The notes below the pieces were generated by a model. It made no database searches. It was not told the DNA's origin and worked only from the letters and a program-made list of their open reading frames with translations. From positions 3,224,001-3,288,000 of the forward strand of contig NC_080672.1 in NCBI RefSeq assembly GCF_030247195.1: DNA of 64,000 nucleotides. Reading direction: 5' to 3'. Positions 46,288 to 58,302 of the stretch are shown piece after piece. Numbering within the stretch: the stretch's first letter is position 1; each line of letters starts with the position of its first letter. Source of the stretch: Topomyia yanbarensis (Eukaryota; Arthropoda; Insecta; Diptera; Culicidae). Made by a program: the position numbers and the translations under genes.

Positions 46288-47430
46288 TTCATCCGCCTAT
46301 AAGCAATAAGAGAGAATCAACTCTTCAAAAAACATTATTCAGATATTTGGTGTCTTCAGTAACATTGTTGAGAAAACTGAGTTGCTCATAGACGGATGAA
46401 GCTATTTGCACACACTTGGCCTCAAATTTGCGTCAGAGTTCTGATTCTGTAATTACGTGTTGGAAATTGCGATCTCATACAAAATTCGCATATAAACTGC
46501 TAGGCGCATTATGCCTGAATTATGTGAAATTCACCACTGTTTTACTGAGATGACTGATTCGATTATCACAAATTAATTTCAAATGAAAAGTATAGTGTCC
46601 CCATTCCATTGTAAGGAAATATATTTGGATCGCAATACTCGAGCCGGAATTAGGAGTTAAAGAGCAGGCCTATCTGGGATGATTCTATAACATTTATCTG
46701 AATGTCATTCGCCCGAATCCCATACACTTGAAAAACATCAAATTAAAAATACTCTGCAGGAAATTAAATTTATTAAACTGAAATATAGCTTTTAAAAACT
46801 AATCACAAAACGGGGGGACAGAGTCCTAGAAAAACTTTATGATTAGCTATTTTCCTACTGAAAATACAATTTTCACTACGGAAATCCAATTTTCACTACG
46901 GAAATCCAAAAATCGTCGATAATTATTGAGCAATTTTTCCTCAATTTTTCGAAAGCCATTGGAATGTTTTGATGAGGCTAGAAGGCCATGTCAACGACTT
47001 GTTTTGTAAATGAGTAATACTCGGAGATCATTCGAATATTTTGTCTGATGCCTAAGTTATCTTAATTTTCTGAAAAAAAGCTTTTGTTTAAATGGAAGAA
47101 GCCTCCGTGAAGGGGCCGCTGAACTGTGCTGAATGTTATAGTATAATATTTAATTAGCTTAATCAGCATGAGTTCAATGTTATTTTTATGCGATCATATT
47201 TTGAAATGCTGGCGGAGTGGATTTCGAAAGGGAGGGGGGAAGGGTTGGCAGAGTGAGAGTGGAGGATGCGTCAGAAATCCTTCATCATATTTCGGTATAC
47301 GGGATGGATGAAGGGAATGCGGGTTTGAGGATGGTCCAAAGGGACCAATGGGGGAGGGGTGATGAAGGGGAGGAGTGTAAGAGCAAGGGGGGGGGGGGGT
47401 TGCAGACGCAACTCCATATTGTGCCTTCCA
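46288..47430. other. Intergenic stretch with short tandem and poly(G) tracts
   Basis: A 20-base unit, AATTTTCACTACGGAAATCC, is repeated twice exactly near 46868-46908. A run of about ten G lies at 47389-47399 inside a purine-rich segment (47215-47400). The frame at 47217-47435 is an artefact of that composition. No gene recognised. Confidence 0.45.
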
Positions 47431-47590
47431 TTTGAGACTTGGTTTGAGAAAATTGATTCAGTAACCACCGAAGAACCGATGTGACTATAATTGTGGAATA
47501 TGCCCGGAATCCGGGACTTCCGGAATCGCCGATAGTGGACAATTTATTTAAAGAATGTTTGCTTAGTAATCAGTGATCTAGATTTGCAAT
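47430..47590 (+). repeat. Fragment of the CCGGAACCGGAAGTCGG repeat family
   Basis: TTTGAGACTTGGTTTGAGAA, GAACCGATGTGACTATAAT and GGGACTTCCGGAATCGCC occur in the order found inside the large element at 51663-54251 (compare about 52500-52620). It is a short internal piece without ends. Confidence 0.6.
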
Positions 47591-47599
47591 TTATATTGA

Positions 47600-47845
47600 A
47601 CTAGCTAATACCCATCGCGCGTTGCTGCGACGCTCTGCGAAATAGGAGGAAAACACAATTTGTTCCAAAGCGCCATCTGGCGGGCAGATAATCTCCAACT
47701 AATAGCACACAAACACGCCCCATACCAAATACCTACTGTGTGCAAATGTTTACGGAAATCGGTTAGGCCGTTTGGGAGTCTATAAATCATATACATACAA
47801 ACTTTGACTTGATAGATAGATAGATAGATATATAGATAGATGTAA
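47600..47845 (+). repeat. LINE/SINE-like 3' end with (GATA)n tail
   Basis: The segment runs from AATACCCATCGCGCGTTGCT through AAGCGCCATCTGGCGGGCAG and AAATCGGTTAGGCCGTTTGG to AACTTTGACTTGATAGATAG, ending in a GATA microsatellite at about 47811-47842. A conserved 3' part followed by a short tandem repeat is typical of some retroposon ends. The family is not identified. Confidence 0.5.
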
Positions 47846-47929
47846 CAAATAATGAAATCATAGTTTGGGTAAATGAGAAAGACCTTTAGGTGGTTTAAAT
47901 CAGATCGGTTGAGTAGTACGCGACGTAGC

Positions 47930-48760
47930 ACCGGGTTCAGGTCTTTGAGGAGCCAGTGAACCGGACGTTAGGCTTCACAGGCAGACCGACCTAGACACCC
48001 TACCGGGTAGCTCGTGAGCAGTCAGCACTGCCGGAGATTAAAGCGAGTAGTCCGCATTAAATAGCTAGCAGTGGGTAGACGGGGGTGCTAGGGCACCGGA
48101 AGCTATGCTCCACGCGGAATCGCTGGATAGACCTCAGAACTTTTTGGTCCGTTATGTAGGCTAGGTCCATTGCTGGAAACTAGATGGGGAGCTAATTGGC
48201 TCACGGAAACGTACATCGGTATCGGGAGACATCTACCGCCAGGGAATTTACAGTAGGGTAGATTCACCGCCGTGGCCTATCCGACTATATAGTGACAAAC
48301 ATGGAAACTAATTGGCTCACGAAACAAACACCGGTACCGAGAGAAATTCCGCTGCTGGGGAACTATCAGTCGACGTAAGGTATCATAACCGGATAATATC
48401 CGAGTACATCTCGAAAAAGCTGGGAGCTAAATGGCTCAAGGAAGCGGGTATCGGTGTCGGGAGAAATTCCTCCGTCGGGGAACTCGAGTAGATCGTGATA
48501 AGGCTGGGAGCTGAATGACCCACGGAAACAGGAACTAAAGGCTTATGGAATCAGCATCTAAACGGCTCATTGGGACGAGAGCTAGATGATGACGTAATAT
48601 ATGGAGGCAAGAAGCAAAGAAAGAGTCGAGAGATAAATCAAAGCTTTCATGGACCAAGTGAGGCTCCGAGATAGAGCAGAAGAAAGTGGTGCGACGAAAG
48701 CACAACGGGACCCCCCACGAAGTAATACCTTCATGTAGTTCCATGAGGGAGAAGGGCGAA
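47930..48760. repeat. GC-rich degenerate tandem repeats (~115 bp)
   Basis: GGGAGCTAATTGGCTCACGG (48186), GGAAACTAATTGGCTCACGA (48303), GGGAGCTAAATGGCTCAAGG (48422) and GGGAGCTGAATGACCCACGG (48505) recur, the first three each followed by a TATCGG..CGGGAGA and TCGGGGAACT-like block. Spacing is about 117, 119 and 83 bases. The composition is GC-richer than the flanks. It resembles a retrotransposon UTR repeat block; no coding. Confidence 0.6.
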
Positions 48761-48849
48761 AAAAATGGCTAGACAGGAAAGTGAGTCGTGAGTCCCACAC
48801 AGTGCCAATACACCATAGACCAGGCGTTTGGAGATTTTTAAACATTACT

Positions 48850-49235
48850 ATAAAAACTACTCGAAAAGAATGTTCATAAGGCTCTATTGGTTATTATACG
48901 ACTTTGAATTTCCAATTGGCATTTACTTACCAAAATGCAATTTTTGAAAAAAATATCATCAAGCTATTGCAAATTTTGACTGGCTTTTCTTTCCAAAATG
49001 ACGGCATCAGCTTTGGAGTTCAAAAGAAGACGCATTTTGAAGAATTGGCTGTTATACGACTTTGAATATCCGCCCTTCAGTTGTTATCGGCTAAAAATAG
49101 GTACAATCGAACTGCACTACATTATCTCACTCTATTTAACTGTAAAAGTAGACTCCTTTTAATTTGTCTATAGAACTTGTAACTAAAACTGATACTGGCT
49201 AGCACAAGCATGCGACTTTCCTGTGACTATAACCT
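48850..49235. other. AT-rich spacer with a direct repeat
   Basis: GGTTATTATACGACTTTGAAT (48888) recurs as GGCTGTTATACGACTTTGAAT (49048), 160 bases apart. Otherwise nothing is recognised. Confidence 0.4.
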
Positions 49236-49980
49236 CGGGGTGCACCTATCTGCTTCGTTTCTTCTCCGTCGGCCGCCGTTTCACGCCGACCCGAGTTCGC
49301 GCCACTTTCCTCGAACGTTCAACACTCACTCTCGCGCCATGTCTCTGACTGCTGACTGACACTGCTTCTTCAGGCGGTTTTGGGGGAAGCCGTGCTGTTA
49401 ATTTTTAGGGATCACGGTTTGGAATATTATGAATTACCCAGGTGGAAAATGGGAATAGGGAAGACATTACCGGTGGATGGTTCGATGACCGGCGTCGTGC
49501 GCGAGATAACCTAACCTACACAGTTTATAGGGGTTGGTTATACGGACGGAACTATTCTCCCGCCTGGGCGCCACTCACGAGACTTTTTTCTTCCTTTCTT
49601 CGAACCGGTATTTGCACTTCTGTCTTACGGCACGGGTTTTCGTTCCCGGCTTATTTATCTCACCCGTTTTATAATATCGGTATTGGCCCTTCGGACACAC
49701 ACGCGGCTTTTTAGCGGTATCACTCGATCAGAAAATGTCTGCACAGTACAGTAGCCTAAATCGAAGATAGCAGGATCCCCTTTTCGGCCTACGATGAGCC
49801 CTTTCTAGCCCGGGTCGCTACCAATTGAGGCGGATGGAGCCAAACGCCAAGAGCGAAGCGCACTGTGTGAGGGGATTGCTGGCAAAATGCGTTGTTTTGT
49901 CTTTGGTAGCGACACTCGATATTTGAAACGGCAGTTGCTTTCTCCAATTTATTTTCTCTCCACCTATCTCCTATAGACAA
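49236..49980. other. GC-rich block, possible LTR or 5' region of a retroelement
   Basis: This stretch is much richer in GC than its flanks, with sharp boundaries near 49236 and 49980. TCGCTACCAA (49805) and TTGGTAGCGA (49903) form an inverted pair; TGGTAGCGAC-like words can follow mosquito LTRs as primer-binding sites, but I cannot confirm a tRNA match. No second LTR and no gag were found. Confidence 0.35.
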
Positions 49981-50387
49981 ATTTAGAATTTAACAATTTT
50001 TTTTCTAATTTTATTATATGGGACATGGTCAAATGTAACAAACTAGAAATTAAAATTATTACATAAAAACTTATATGTGTTTCACTAGGTACATTTTGAC
50101 TTTCAATCCAACGCCATATTTTTTAAATTTGTACTATTTATGATATCGACAAAATGTGACTCCTGCAAAATTGTCCAGCGGAACCGCTCGTGTCAAATTT
50201 ATTTTTGAAGTGCAGGCACTAGGATACTTTTTTAGGTAATTTTTACTTGTACTGATCATATCTCAACATCAAATTAGCCGATTTCTTATATTTTTCTTAT
50301 TAGGAGAAGTAAATCTTCCCAGTATAATCTCCTTTGTGTAAAAAACAGAAGTATAGGAAAGTGTCCACTGGAAACAGAGAAAAAATT
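49981..50387. other. AT-rich spacer, nothing recognised
   Basis: No reading frame, repeat or regulatory feature could be supported here. Confidence 0.4.
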
Positions 50388-51170
50388 ATCGGAACGGTGA
50401 GAATGAAGAAACGGTGTAAAGTCACCTTCTTTATTGGAAACACTGAGAACAGATATGTTCTCAAGCAGGAATCGGATCTGCGATCTACCAGTCTCTAGTT
50501 GGGTGCGTTAACCACTCCGCCATCGAGAAACTATAATGATGCCATCACATATTCCCGTCAGTGTCGTGATTATCGCCACAGCCTCCAACACCTACCAATT
50601 GACCTATCGACCTCCAATGTCTCCTATAAGCAGATCGTCTCTCCCTCTCCTCGATTGGACCAAATCTCTCTAGTTATCTATTTTTAGGTCCACTGTGCTC
50701 ATGTTTGAGATATTATTATCTATGTTTGGATTATTTATAAATTCCATCAACGGCTAGATTCGCCGATAGGCTTTGAAGACAGACTTCAACATGATCCTCC
50801 ATAGCTCTATCCACTGCCAAAGTCTGGTGGCGACTGAGCTAGCTAAGGGGGTCAACAGTGATAATCTCAAGCCTGAGCGCAGTCCACTGGACCTGAAAAT
50901 AGATAACGAGAGAGATTTGGCCCGATAGAGGAAAGACGATCTACTTGTAGGAGACATTGCACGTCGATAGGTCAATTGGTAGGTGTTTGAGGCTGTGATG
51001 GTCATCACGACATTTTCGGGAATATGTGATGGCATTATCACAGTCCCTCGATGGCGGAGTAATTCACGCACCCAACTAGAGACTGGAAGTCCTGCTTGAG
51101 GACATATCTTTTCTCAGTGTTTCCAATAAATAAAGTGAATTTTCACCGTTTCTTCATTCTCACCGTTCCA
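50388..51170. mobile_element. Foldback element with ~300-bp arms containing tRNA-like sequence
   Basis: The left arm (about 50388-50716) and right arm (about 50870-51170) are inverted copies. ACGGTGAGAATGAAGAAACG at the left end matches CGTTTCTTCATTCTCACCGT at the right. AACACCTACCAATTGACCTA is mirrored by TAGGTCAATTGGTAGGTGTT. On the minus strand of the left arm, TGGCGGAGTGGTTAACGCAC (50526-50507) resembles a tRNA A-box region, and CAGATCCGATTCCTGC about 40 bases on resembles a B-box stem. The right arm keeps the first but has lost the second. The spacer is about 150 bp. No coding. Confidence 0.7.
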
Positions 51171-51662
51171 ATCATTCTTTCTGCCTGTTTTCCAGAGGAC
51201 GCTTTCCTAAAAATCCTTGAAAAAGGAAAAAAACAAGACTCAAGTCAAAAACAAGGAAAACACACAGAAAAATATAGAAAATTTAAATTCAAAACTATTG
51301 AGTTTTTATAGATCAATCGATAGCAAATAAAGACAGTTAAAATTTGTGGAAAAACTAATTTGATTCTTTTCGAAATTCTTTTAAAAAATCGTAACGCGTA
51401 AAAATTAAATTAAAAAAAAAACTTAATTTCAAGCGATGACGCACACGTTTTCGTTCTATAATTAATTTAAATTAAGGGGACCTCATGAATTTGGCGAAAA
51501 ATCAAAGCAAGATTTGAGACTTTTTTGTGGAAAAATGAAAAGACATACGAACTTCTGCTTTAGATCTTTTTTTTATTCACAATGGCGTTTTTTTGAAACC
51601 ATGTTTTTCTGCTAACGTCAAGAATAAGTGATCAGATGAAACAGATTTTCTTTAGTAATAAA
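51171..51662. other. AT-rich spacer, nothing recognised
   Basis: The short frame at 51096-51311 spans the foldback end and has no domain. No other structure is seen. Confidence 0.4.
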
Positions 51663-54251
51663 CCTATTTTAATCCACCTAGCGGTGCAATTGTGCCTTTC
51701 TCAATCATGAATCACGAGAATGTGTGCGTTGTTTATATTCATTAAAAACTTTTAAATGCATATATTACATTTTATTATCATACATCACATGACAACTATA
51801 TACAGGAAAATAAAACATTATTCGAGTTCTAAAATTTTGTAAAAGAAAAAACAGCCACGGTAATATTGAACTGAAAAAAGGTGCGAAATCGACAAAGTCC
51901 CAAAAAGTCGATTTTTATAAAAAAAATTTTTTCGAGATAACATAAAATCTCGACGTTTCATGCATTTTAAAGATGTTTGGCATCAAAAATACGAATTCGA
52001 TTTCTGAAATTTCATGGGGTCCCCCCTTTGAAAAAAATTTTGAGTTCCGGCTTATATGGGAATTTCATGTGTGACCGGACCGTTCAGTCTATAATTCCGG
52101 AACCATACAAGCGATCCGTGCGAAATTTTACAGACATCTGTGGGGATAATATAGCTATCAGTTGGGACTAAGTTTGTGAAAATCGGCCCAACCATTTTCG
52201 TGAAACTGATATGAGTTTGCTAGTTATGAAAGATGGCCGCTTTTCCCGGGCACTTCCGGAACCGTCTATGGTGGTCAATGTAGTCAACGAAAGTTTGTTT
52301 GGCCGTCGGTGACCTAGAACTGCAAAGTTAAGTTATTTGAGAGACATTTTAGCGAAATTTTTACCTTTTTTGCTTCCATCGGAGTATCGGTTTGAATCAC
52401 AATTTGCTATGTGATCGCACGCCACAACCCGTAACTCCGGAACCGGAAGTCGGTTGGGGATAAAATTTAATAGCCATTTACGGGGACGCAACATCTTTCA
52501 TTTGAGACTAAGTTTGGTTGATTCGGTCTAGCCATCTCCGAGAAACCGATGTGACTGTTAGTCTGAATTTGGATACTTCCGCCGGGGCTTCCGGAACCGA
52601 TGATGGTGGCCAATGTGACCAAAGAGACTTTGAATGGCTGTTAATGACCTAGTACTACAAATCGAAGCAGTTGTGGTCACATTTTGGAAAAAATTTCACC
52701 ATTATACATTCATTGCAGAATTTCTTAAAATCGACATTTTCTGCGTGATCGTACTCATCACCCTGTAATTCCGGAACCGGAAGTCGGATCCATTAGAAAT
52801 TCAATAGCAACCTATGGGAACGTTGCACCTTTCATTTGGGACTAAGTTTGTAAAAATCGGTTCATCCATCTCTGAGAAAAGTGAGTGAGATTGTGTTCGC
52901 GTACACACACAGACGCACATACACACACACACATACATACACACACACATACATACACACACACAGACATTTGCCGAACTCGACGAACTGAATCGAATGG
53001 TATATGTCACTCGGCCCTCCGGGCCTCCGTTAAAAAGTCGGTCTTCAGAGCAATTGCAATGCCTTTCTATTGAGAAAGGCGGTGCAAAATCGGCAAAGTC
53101 CCAAAAAGTTGATTTTTTAAAAAAAAAATTTTTCGAGATAACATAAAATCTCGACGTTTCATGCATTTTAAAGATGTTTGGCATCAAAAATACGAATTCG
53201 ATTTCTGAAATTTCATGAGGTCCCCCTTTGAAAAAAAAAATTTGAGTTCCGGCTTATATGGGAATTTCATATGTGACCGGACGATTTAGTCTATATTTCC
53301 GGACCCATATAAGCGATCCGTACGAAATTTTATATACATCTATGGGGATGTTATAGCTATCATTTGGGACTAAGTTTGTGAAAATCGGCCCAACCATTTC
53401 CGGGAAACTGATGTGAGTTCGTAAATTTTGAAAGATTGCCGCCTTTCCCGGGCACTTCCGGAACCGTCTATGGTGGTCAATGTAGTGAACGAAAGTTTGG
53501 TTGGCCGTCGGTGACCTAGAACAGCAAATTTAAGTTGTTTGAGAGACATTTTAGCGAAATTTTTACCTCTTTTGCTTTCATCGGAGTATCGGTTTGAATC
53601 ACAATTTGCTATGTGATCGCACGCCACAACCTGTATCTCCGGAACCGGAAGTCGGATCGGGATGAAATTAAATAGCCATTTACGGGGACGCAATACCTTT
53701 CATTTGAGGCCAAGTTTAGTCGAATCGGTCTAGCCATCTCCGAGCAACCGATGTGACTGTTATTCTGAATTTGGATACTTCCGCCGGGGCTTCCGGAACC
53801 GATGATGGTGGCCAATGTGGCCAAATAGACTTTGAATGGATGTTAGTGACCCAATACTACAAATCGAAGCAGTTGTGGTCATATTTTGGAAAAATTTTCA
53901 CCTTTATACATTCATTGCAGAATTTATTAAAATCGACATTTTCTGCGTGTTCGTACTCATCACCCTGTAATTCCGGAACCGGAAGTCGGATCCATTAGAA
54001 ATTCAATAGCAGCCTATGGGAACGTTGCACCTTTCATTTGAGACTAAGTTTGTCAAAATCGGTTCAGCCACCTCTGAGAAAAATGAGTGACATATTAGGT
54101 CACATACACACACACACATACATACATACACACACAGACATTTGCCGAACTCGACGAACTGAATCGAATGGTATATGTCACTCGGCCCTCTGGGCCTCCG
54201 TTAAAAGGTCGGTTTTCAGAGCAATTGCAATACCTTTCTATTAAGAAAGGC
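51663..54251 (+). mobile_element. Repeat element with CCTTTCTCA/TGAGAAAGG ends, containing a 1.2-kb tandem duplication
   Basis: It starts near AATCCACCTAGCGGTGCAAT with TGTGCCTTTCTCA and ends with CTTTCTATTAAGAAAGGCA. The body from about 51880 to 53081 is repeated from 53082 to 54250: CAAAGTCCCAAAAAGT occurs at 51892 and 53093, 1201 bases apart, and the copies stay nearly identical throughout. Each copy contains sub-repeats around CCGGAACCGGAAGTCGG and ends with a CA/CATA microsatellite (52908-52970, 54105-54140) followed by CTCGGCCCTC(C/T)GGGCCTCCG. Open frames inside are not coding-like. A short relative is at 57668-58302. Confidence 0.75.
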
Positions 54252-54254
54252 AAA

Positions 54255-57200
54255 AATGTTTGGAAGTATATACTTTTTTGTCTGACTTATAACTAACATT
54301 GGGATGAAAAATTATTTTTTTTATAATTTTTAAAAAGGCTAGATGCTAGATGGTGCGCTACAATTCTCGAGTTTTAATGAACCTGTTATTAGAAATAGAA
54401 ATGTTCAAGCATTTTCGGGTTTTCAATTCTCTCGCTGATAAAAAGACAAGAAAGTAGCTTTTTATTTCACTGGATCTCAGGAACGATGCTTCTTGAAATG
54501 ACGACTTTTTCTTGCCTTATTTAGGGATAACCAATCCATAAATTTTAATATGTGTACTTCATACACGACGCGACCGCTCGTGATTATTATTATATAAGCG
54601 TGATCGCCGGAAAGTTCTAAATGATGTATGCAACGATTGTGGAACGAGGTTTAGGTAAACTAGCCTAATTTATTCATTCATGCAATGAAGAAATGGAATT
54701 TGGACTTGAACCTACCGTCGAAGCGTCAGGTATATATGGTATATTCATGTAAATTTTTTACCAACACCCGCATTTCTTTAAGCGGATTCACCTCATTTGG
54801 CATTTGCACTTGTCCCAAATACATATCGTCGATATATAGTACATGTTATGTAAATCATATAACTTATTTGCCTTGTGAATATGATATCTTTCGGATAACA
54901 AGAAAAAGATACAGCACAACTATTAAAATCAATTCAGTTTATTTTAAAAAATATATATATAATTTTATTCTGCCATTCTATATAATCATTGTTCCTTCTA
55001 TACAAATTTGTTAACTTAAATGTAGTGAAAATATTACCTCTTTCATCATGACCAACTCATTTGCTCGATAGATTGATAAACAGGTGTTCCGACCTAGGTG
55101 TCCAAATTTCAGTATACATACACTGTTTTCCGTTTCAAAATGAGGTTTTGCAAAAATATTTTTTAAACTTTTATTAGTTGGTACATAGCTTTAACAAAAA
55201 ATATAATATATTTTATCATTAGTTTCAATCAAGCATGTTCACCTTATAAGGGTGATAAGATATCGTTTAGAATAAATACGAACAAAGTCTGTTACATCTC
55301 TTCCCCGAACGAATAAACGAAAATATGATTTGATTCAATTTGTGTGTAAAATAGGGGGGCAATACTTTGTCACTTAACCTCTGTTTTTTTTGTTTTGGGT
55401 CGCACATTGCGAAAGGGTGCATTTTGTTCTTTATTTCCTCAAAATACAGCTCCGATTCGACTATTGGACACTAAGCGAAGCATTCCTTTGTTCTACGAGT
55501 AGCAGCATATTTATATAAACAGACAGAACTCCTGCTGAATCGCGTCAAGTGATTGTTACCAAACTCTTCATTTGATTTACCCGAAACCATGAAACCATCT
55601 GTCTAATTCTCCCGGGGGGATCGTATCTGGACGTGCTCAGCACTTTACAAAACTATTCGACATTAAGCCGCAAAGAAAAACAATGCCAATTCTTTTAGTT
55701 TCAATAACGAGGCCCATTAGTTGCAAAAGACAATTTTACGAGCTAATTCGACTATCTCAAGGCGAGAAGAATACTCACGGTACGCTGTATGATTTAAAAC
55801 ACATTTTAAATTGCCATTGAGATGCAGAATGTAAGGTTCGTGAAATTGTATTTTAGTACTAGAGTTCGTGGTTGCGATTTCTATTTTTATTTTTATAAAA
55901 AAGGTGTGGTAACAGCTATCACATTTACGCAAGATACTTTTTTGTTTTATATTTTTCATGCAAAATCGTTCAAAATCTGGTTTAGTTTGTTCCCTAGTCA
56001 GTACGAAAAAAAAATCTATGATCGATCTTATACCAAATCTACAAATTTAGGTAACCCTTAATAGCTCTTCAGTTTTTTTACTGCATTTAGTAGCTAGAAA
56101 ACCTTCTCAGGTTTGCTAGCGTTTCTATTAAGTTGACCGTGTATCTTGTATCAGCTATTTTCCGTTAGACAATTAATAAGGCATGTTTCCATCTAGTTCT
56201 ATTTATCAGCCGTTCTATGGGTGTGTATTGAGTGTGTTCTGTCACGATTTAGTGTTTACCTTTGCGACGGCTATCAGTCAGGGCCTCGAAGAAATGTCGT
56301 GTTTCACAATTATTTTTTTTATTTGGTTTCATTCCTCTCTACATGATTTGGGGCTAATAAAAAATTTCGTTGATCAAACCAGGTATGAATCTACAATCGT
56401 TTTGTGTGTGGTTTATACGGTGTCTGTATGGGTGAGTAAGTATCCGTCATTTCGCGTTTCACGATGTTCCAAATTTGTAACCACTATTAATGATTTGGTT
56501 GGATGTTTGATGAACCGTTGCCCTGTTCTCTTGCTTGTTCTTACGATAGGAATGGATTCGATGATTGTGGGTTCATCCAAGGAGCACTGTTGTTGTTAAC
56601 GTTGTTCTGTAAGATCGATGAAGTGTATTAAAAAGTACCAATACGATTATTAATAGATGAAGTGGAAAGCTCAATGGATGCAGTGTTGTAAATAATAAAT
56701 GTAACTAAACTTCTATAACTGCGATGGGTTATGGAATCGAACACAAATTCACATAAATTTTAGACTAAAACTAATTGTTAAGGATGCACAAGAAAACTGC
56801 ATGAAATAAATGTGGTTGTACATCATTTCCCAAAATGTAACATTTACAAAAAATAAATAAAAAAAGTCCGAGATGGTGCATATTCGGGGAAATGACAATT
56901 TGGGAAATGCCGAACAACTCACAAGTTCCTTCAACTTTGATCAATGTTAGAGCGTGTTTAATAAACGAAAAATAAAATGGCACGCTAAAGTGAAGAATTG
57001 CACATCTTCAACCGGGAGATAACGGATCTTGGAAAATATTTTGTATGACACAGATTAATTATAGAATACTCTCTAATATTACTAATGGATATATTACTAC
57101 TGTCAAATACATTTTATGCGTGGGTTACGTAACGCGTAAAAACAAACCCCGGCGGCTATAACGAGAATACTACGAAAATCAAGAAAAAAGCATTGTTTAC

Positions 57201-57667
57201 ACCGTTTGTTAAATCTTCACAAATCGTTCTGATCGCAGTAGCCATACGCCTCGATCCTCACTTCCGTCAATTTTTTCAGAAGATCAAAACGCATTTTTCA
57301 TCGTGTGTTTTGGAACTCTCTACTTGTCCGGATGTGTTTTGTTCACGTAGTGCGGTTGTTTATTTCAGTTTCCCTTTTCGCCTGTTAAAAGTGGAATCGT
57401 TGTTTCGTTGAAATCCGGATTCCACATTTAAGTGTCGTGTACTCCCTAATTATTGTCTTCTTTCTTAACTCAAATTTAGAATAAATCGGAATGGACTCCA
57501 AAAACTCAGGTTACCCCCGATTTAAACGATACACGTCTTTTCCCGGTCCAAAACTAAATCTTTCAACCTTTTGTAGATTTCTAAAGACCCACAGAAAATT
57601 TCTCTGTTGTGCCCGAAAAGCTTAGGATCGCGGTGGCAAGTTCTAAGCTGTCTAAGCTGAAAAACCT
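54255..57667. other. Long AT-rich intergenic stretch, no gene recognised
   Basis: About 3.4 kb without a recognised domain, repeat or splice-linked exon. The longest frame, 56183-56599 on the plus strand (138 codons), is rich in Cys, Phe and Ser and looks random. Part of this could be untranslated exon of an unseen gene, but nothing shows it. Confidence 0.4.
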
Positions 57668-58302
57668 GTTTCAATCCACCTAGTGGTGCAATTGTGCCTT
57701 TCTCATTTTTTCAAACTATTGTCGTTTTTCATTGAAAAACTTCGGGGCAGTGGATTGCATTGGTTTTCAATTTCTAGCAGAAGTAGGAATGAAACACGTC
57801 TAGTGGCTTGCTCTTCTGCTAGCAAATGCATCACCAGTGCAATCCACTGCCTGGGGTTTTTCAATGAAAAACGCCTTATGACTCCATGGCCGATACACTT
57901 TTGCACCTACACAAGGTCGCCAGCCACGAACCTGATAAAAAATCGATTTTTAAATTTTGCTTTACTTCTCCCTTTGAAAGTTATTCAGTTCCTACTTCTA
58001 TGAGCTCAGGAACCGTCGTAGGCGGCGAATCATTTTTATATCATAGTGGTATCAGTTTATATGGGAAATTCCTGTGTCATCGAACTCTTAATCTCGTAAC
58101 TCTGGAACCGGATTTCAGATCGACAAGTTTGGGCAAATCGGTTCAGCAATCTCTGAGAAAAATGAGAGCCATATTTGACACATACACACATACATACATA
58201 CAGGCTTTTTCCGATCCCGACGAACTGAGTCGAATGGGATAAGACACTCGGCCCTCCGGGCCGGGATTAGGTTAACGAACTTTCTATATGAGAAAGGCAA
58301 AA
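57668..58302 (+). mobile_element. Short copy of the CCTTTCTCA/TGAGAAAGG repeat family
   Basis: It begins TTTCAATCCACCTAGTGGTG and TGTGCCTTTCTCA and ends CTTTCTATATGAGAAAGGCA, matching the ends of 51663-54251. It keeps the AACTCTGGAACCGG motif, a CATA microsatellite (58180-58202), and GACGAACTGAGTCGAATGG with CTCGGCCCTCCGGGCC near the end. A hairpin MITE sits inside at 57721-57873. Confidence 0.75.
57721..57873. repeat. Hairpin MITE nested in the 57668 element
   Basis: GTTTTTCATTGAAAAACTTC with GGCAGTGGATTGCATTGGT (57722-57762) pairs with ACCAGTGCAATCCACTGCC and GGGTTTTTCAATGAAAAAC (57832-57872). The arms are about 41 bp. TCTAGCAGAAG and CTTCTGCTAGC pair further inside. Confidence 0.75.

Noticed and set aside
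47217..47435. 72-codon plus-strand frame
   Set aside because: It runs through a G-rich tract and codes mainly Gly/Arg/Glu by composition.
52801..53187. 128-codon minus-strand frame across the CA microsatellite
   Set aside because: The Cys/Val run comes from translating the CACACATA repeat; it is a shadow of the mobile element.
56183..56599. 138-codon plus-strand frame
   Set aside because: Cys/Phe/Ser-rich, no domain, no conserved motif and no splice partners; probably chance or untranslated sequence.
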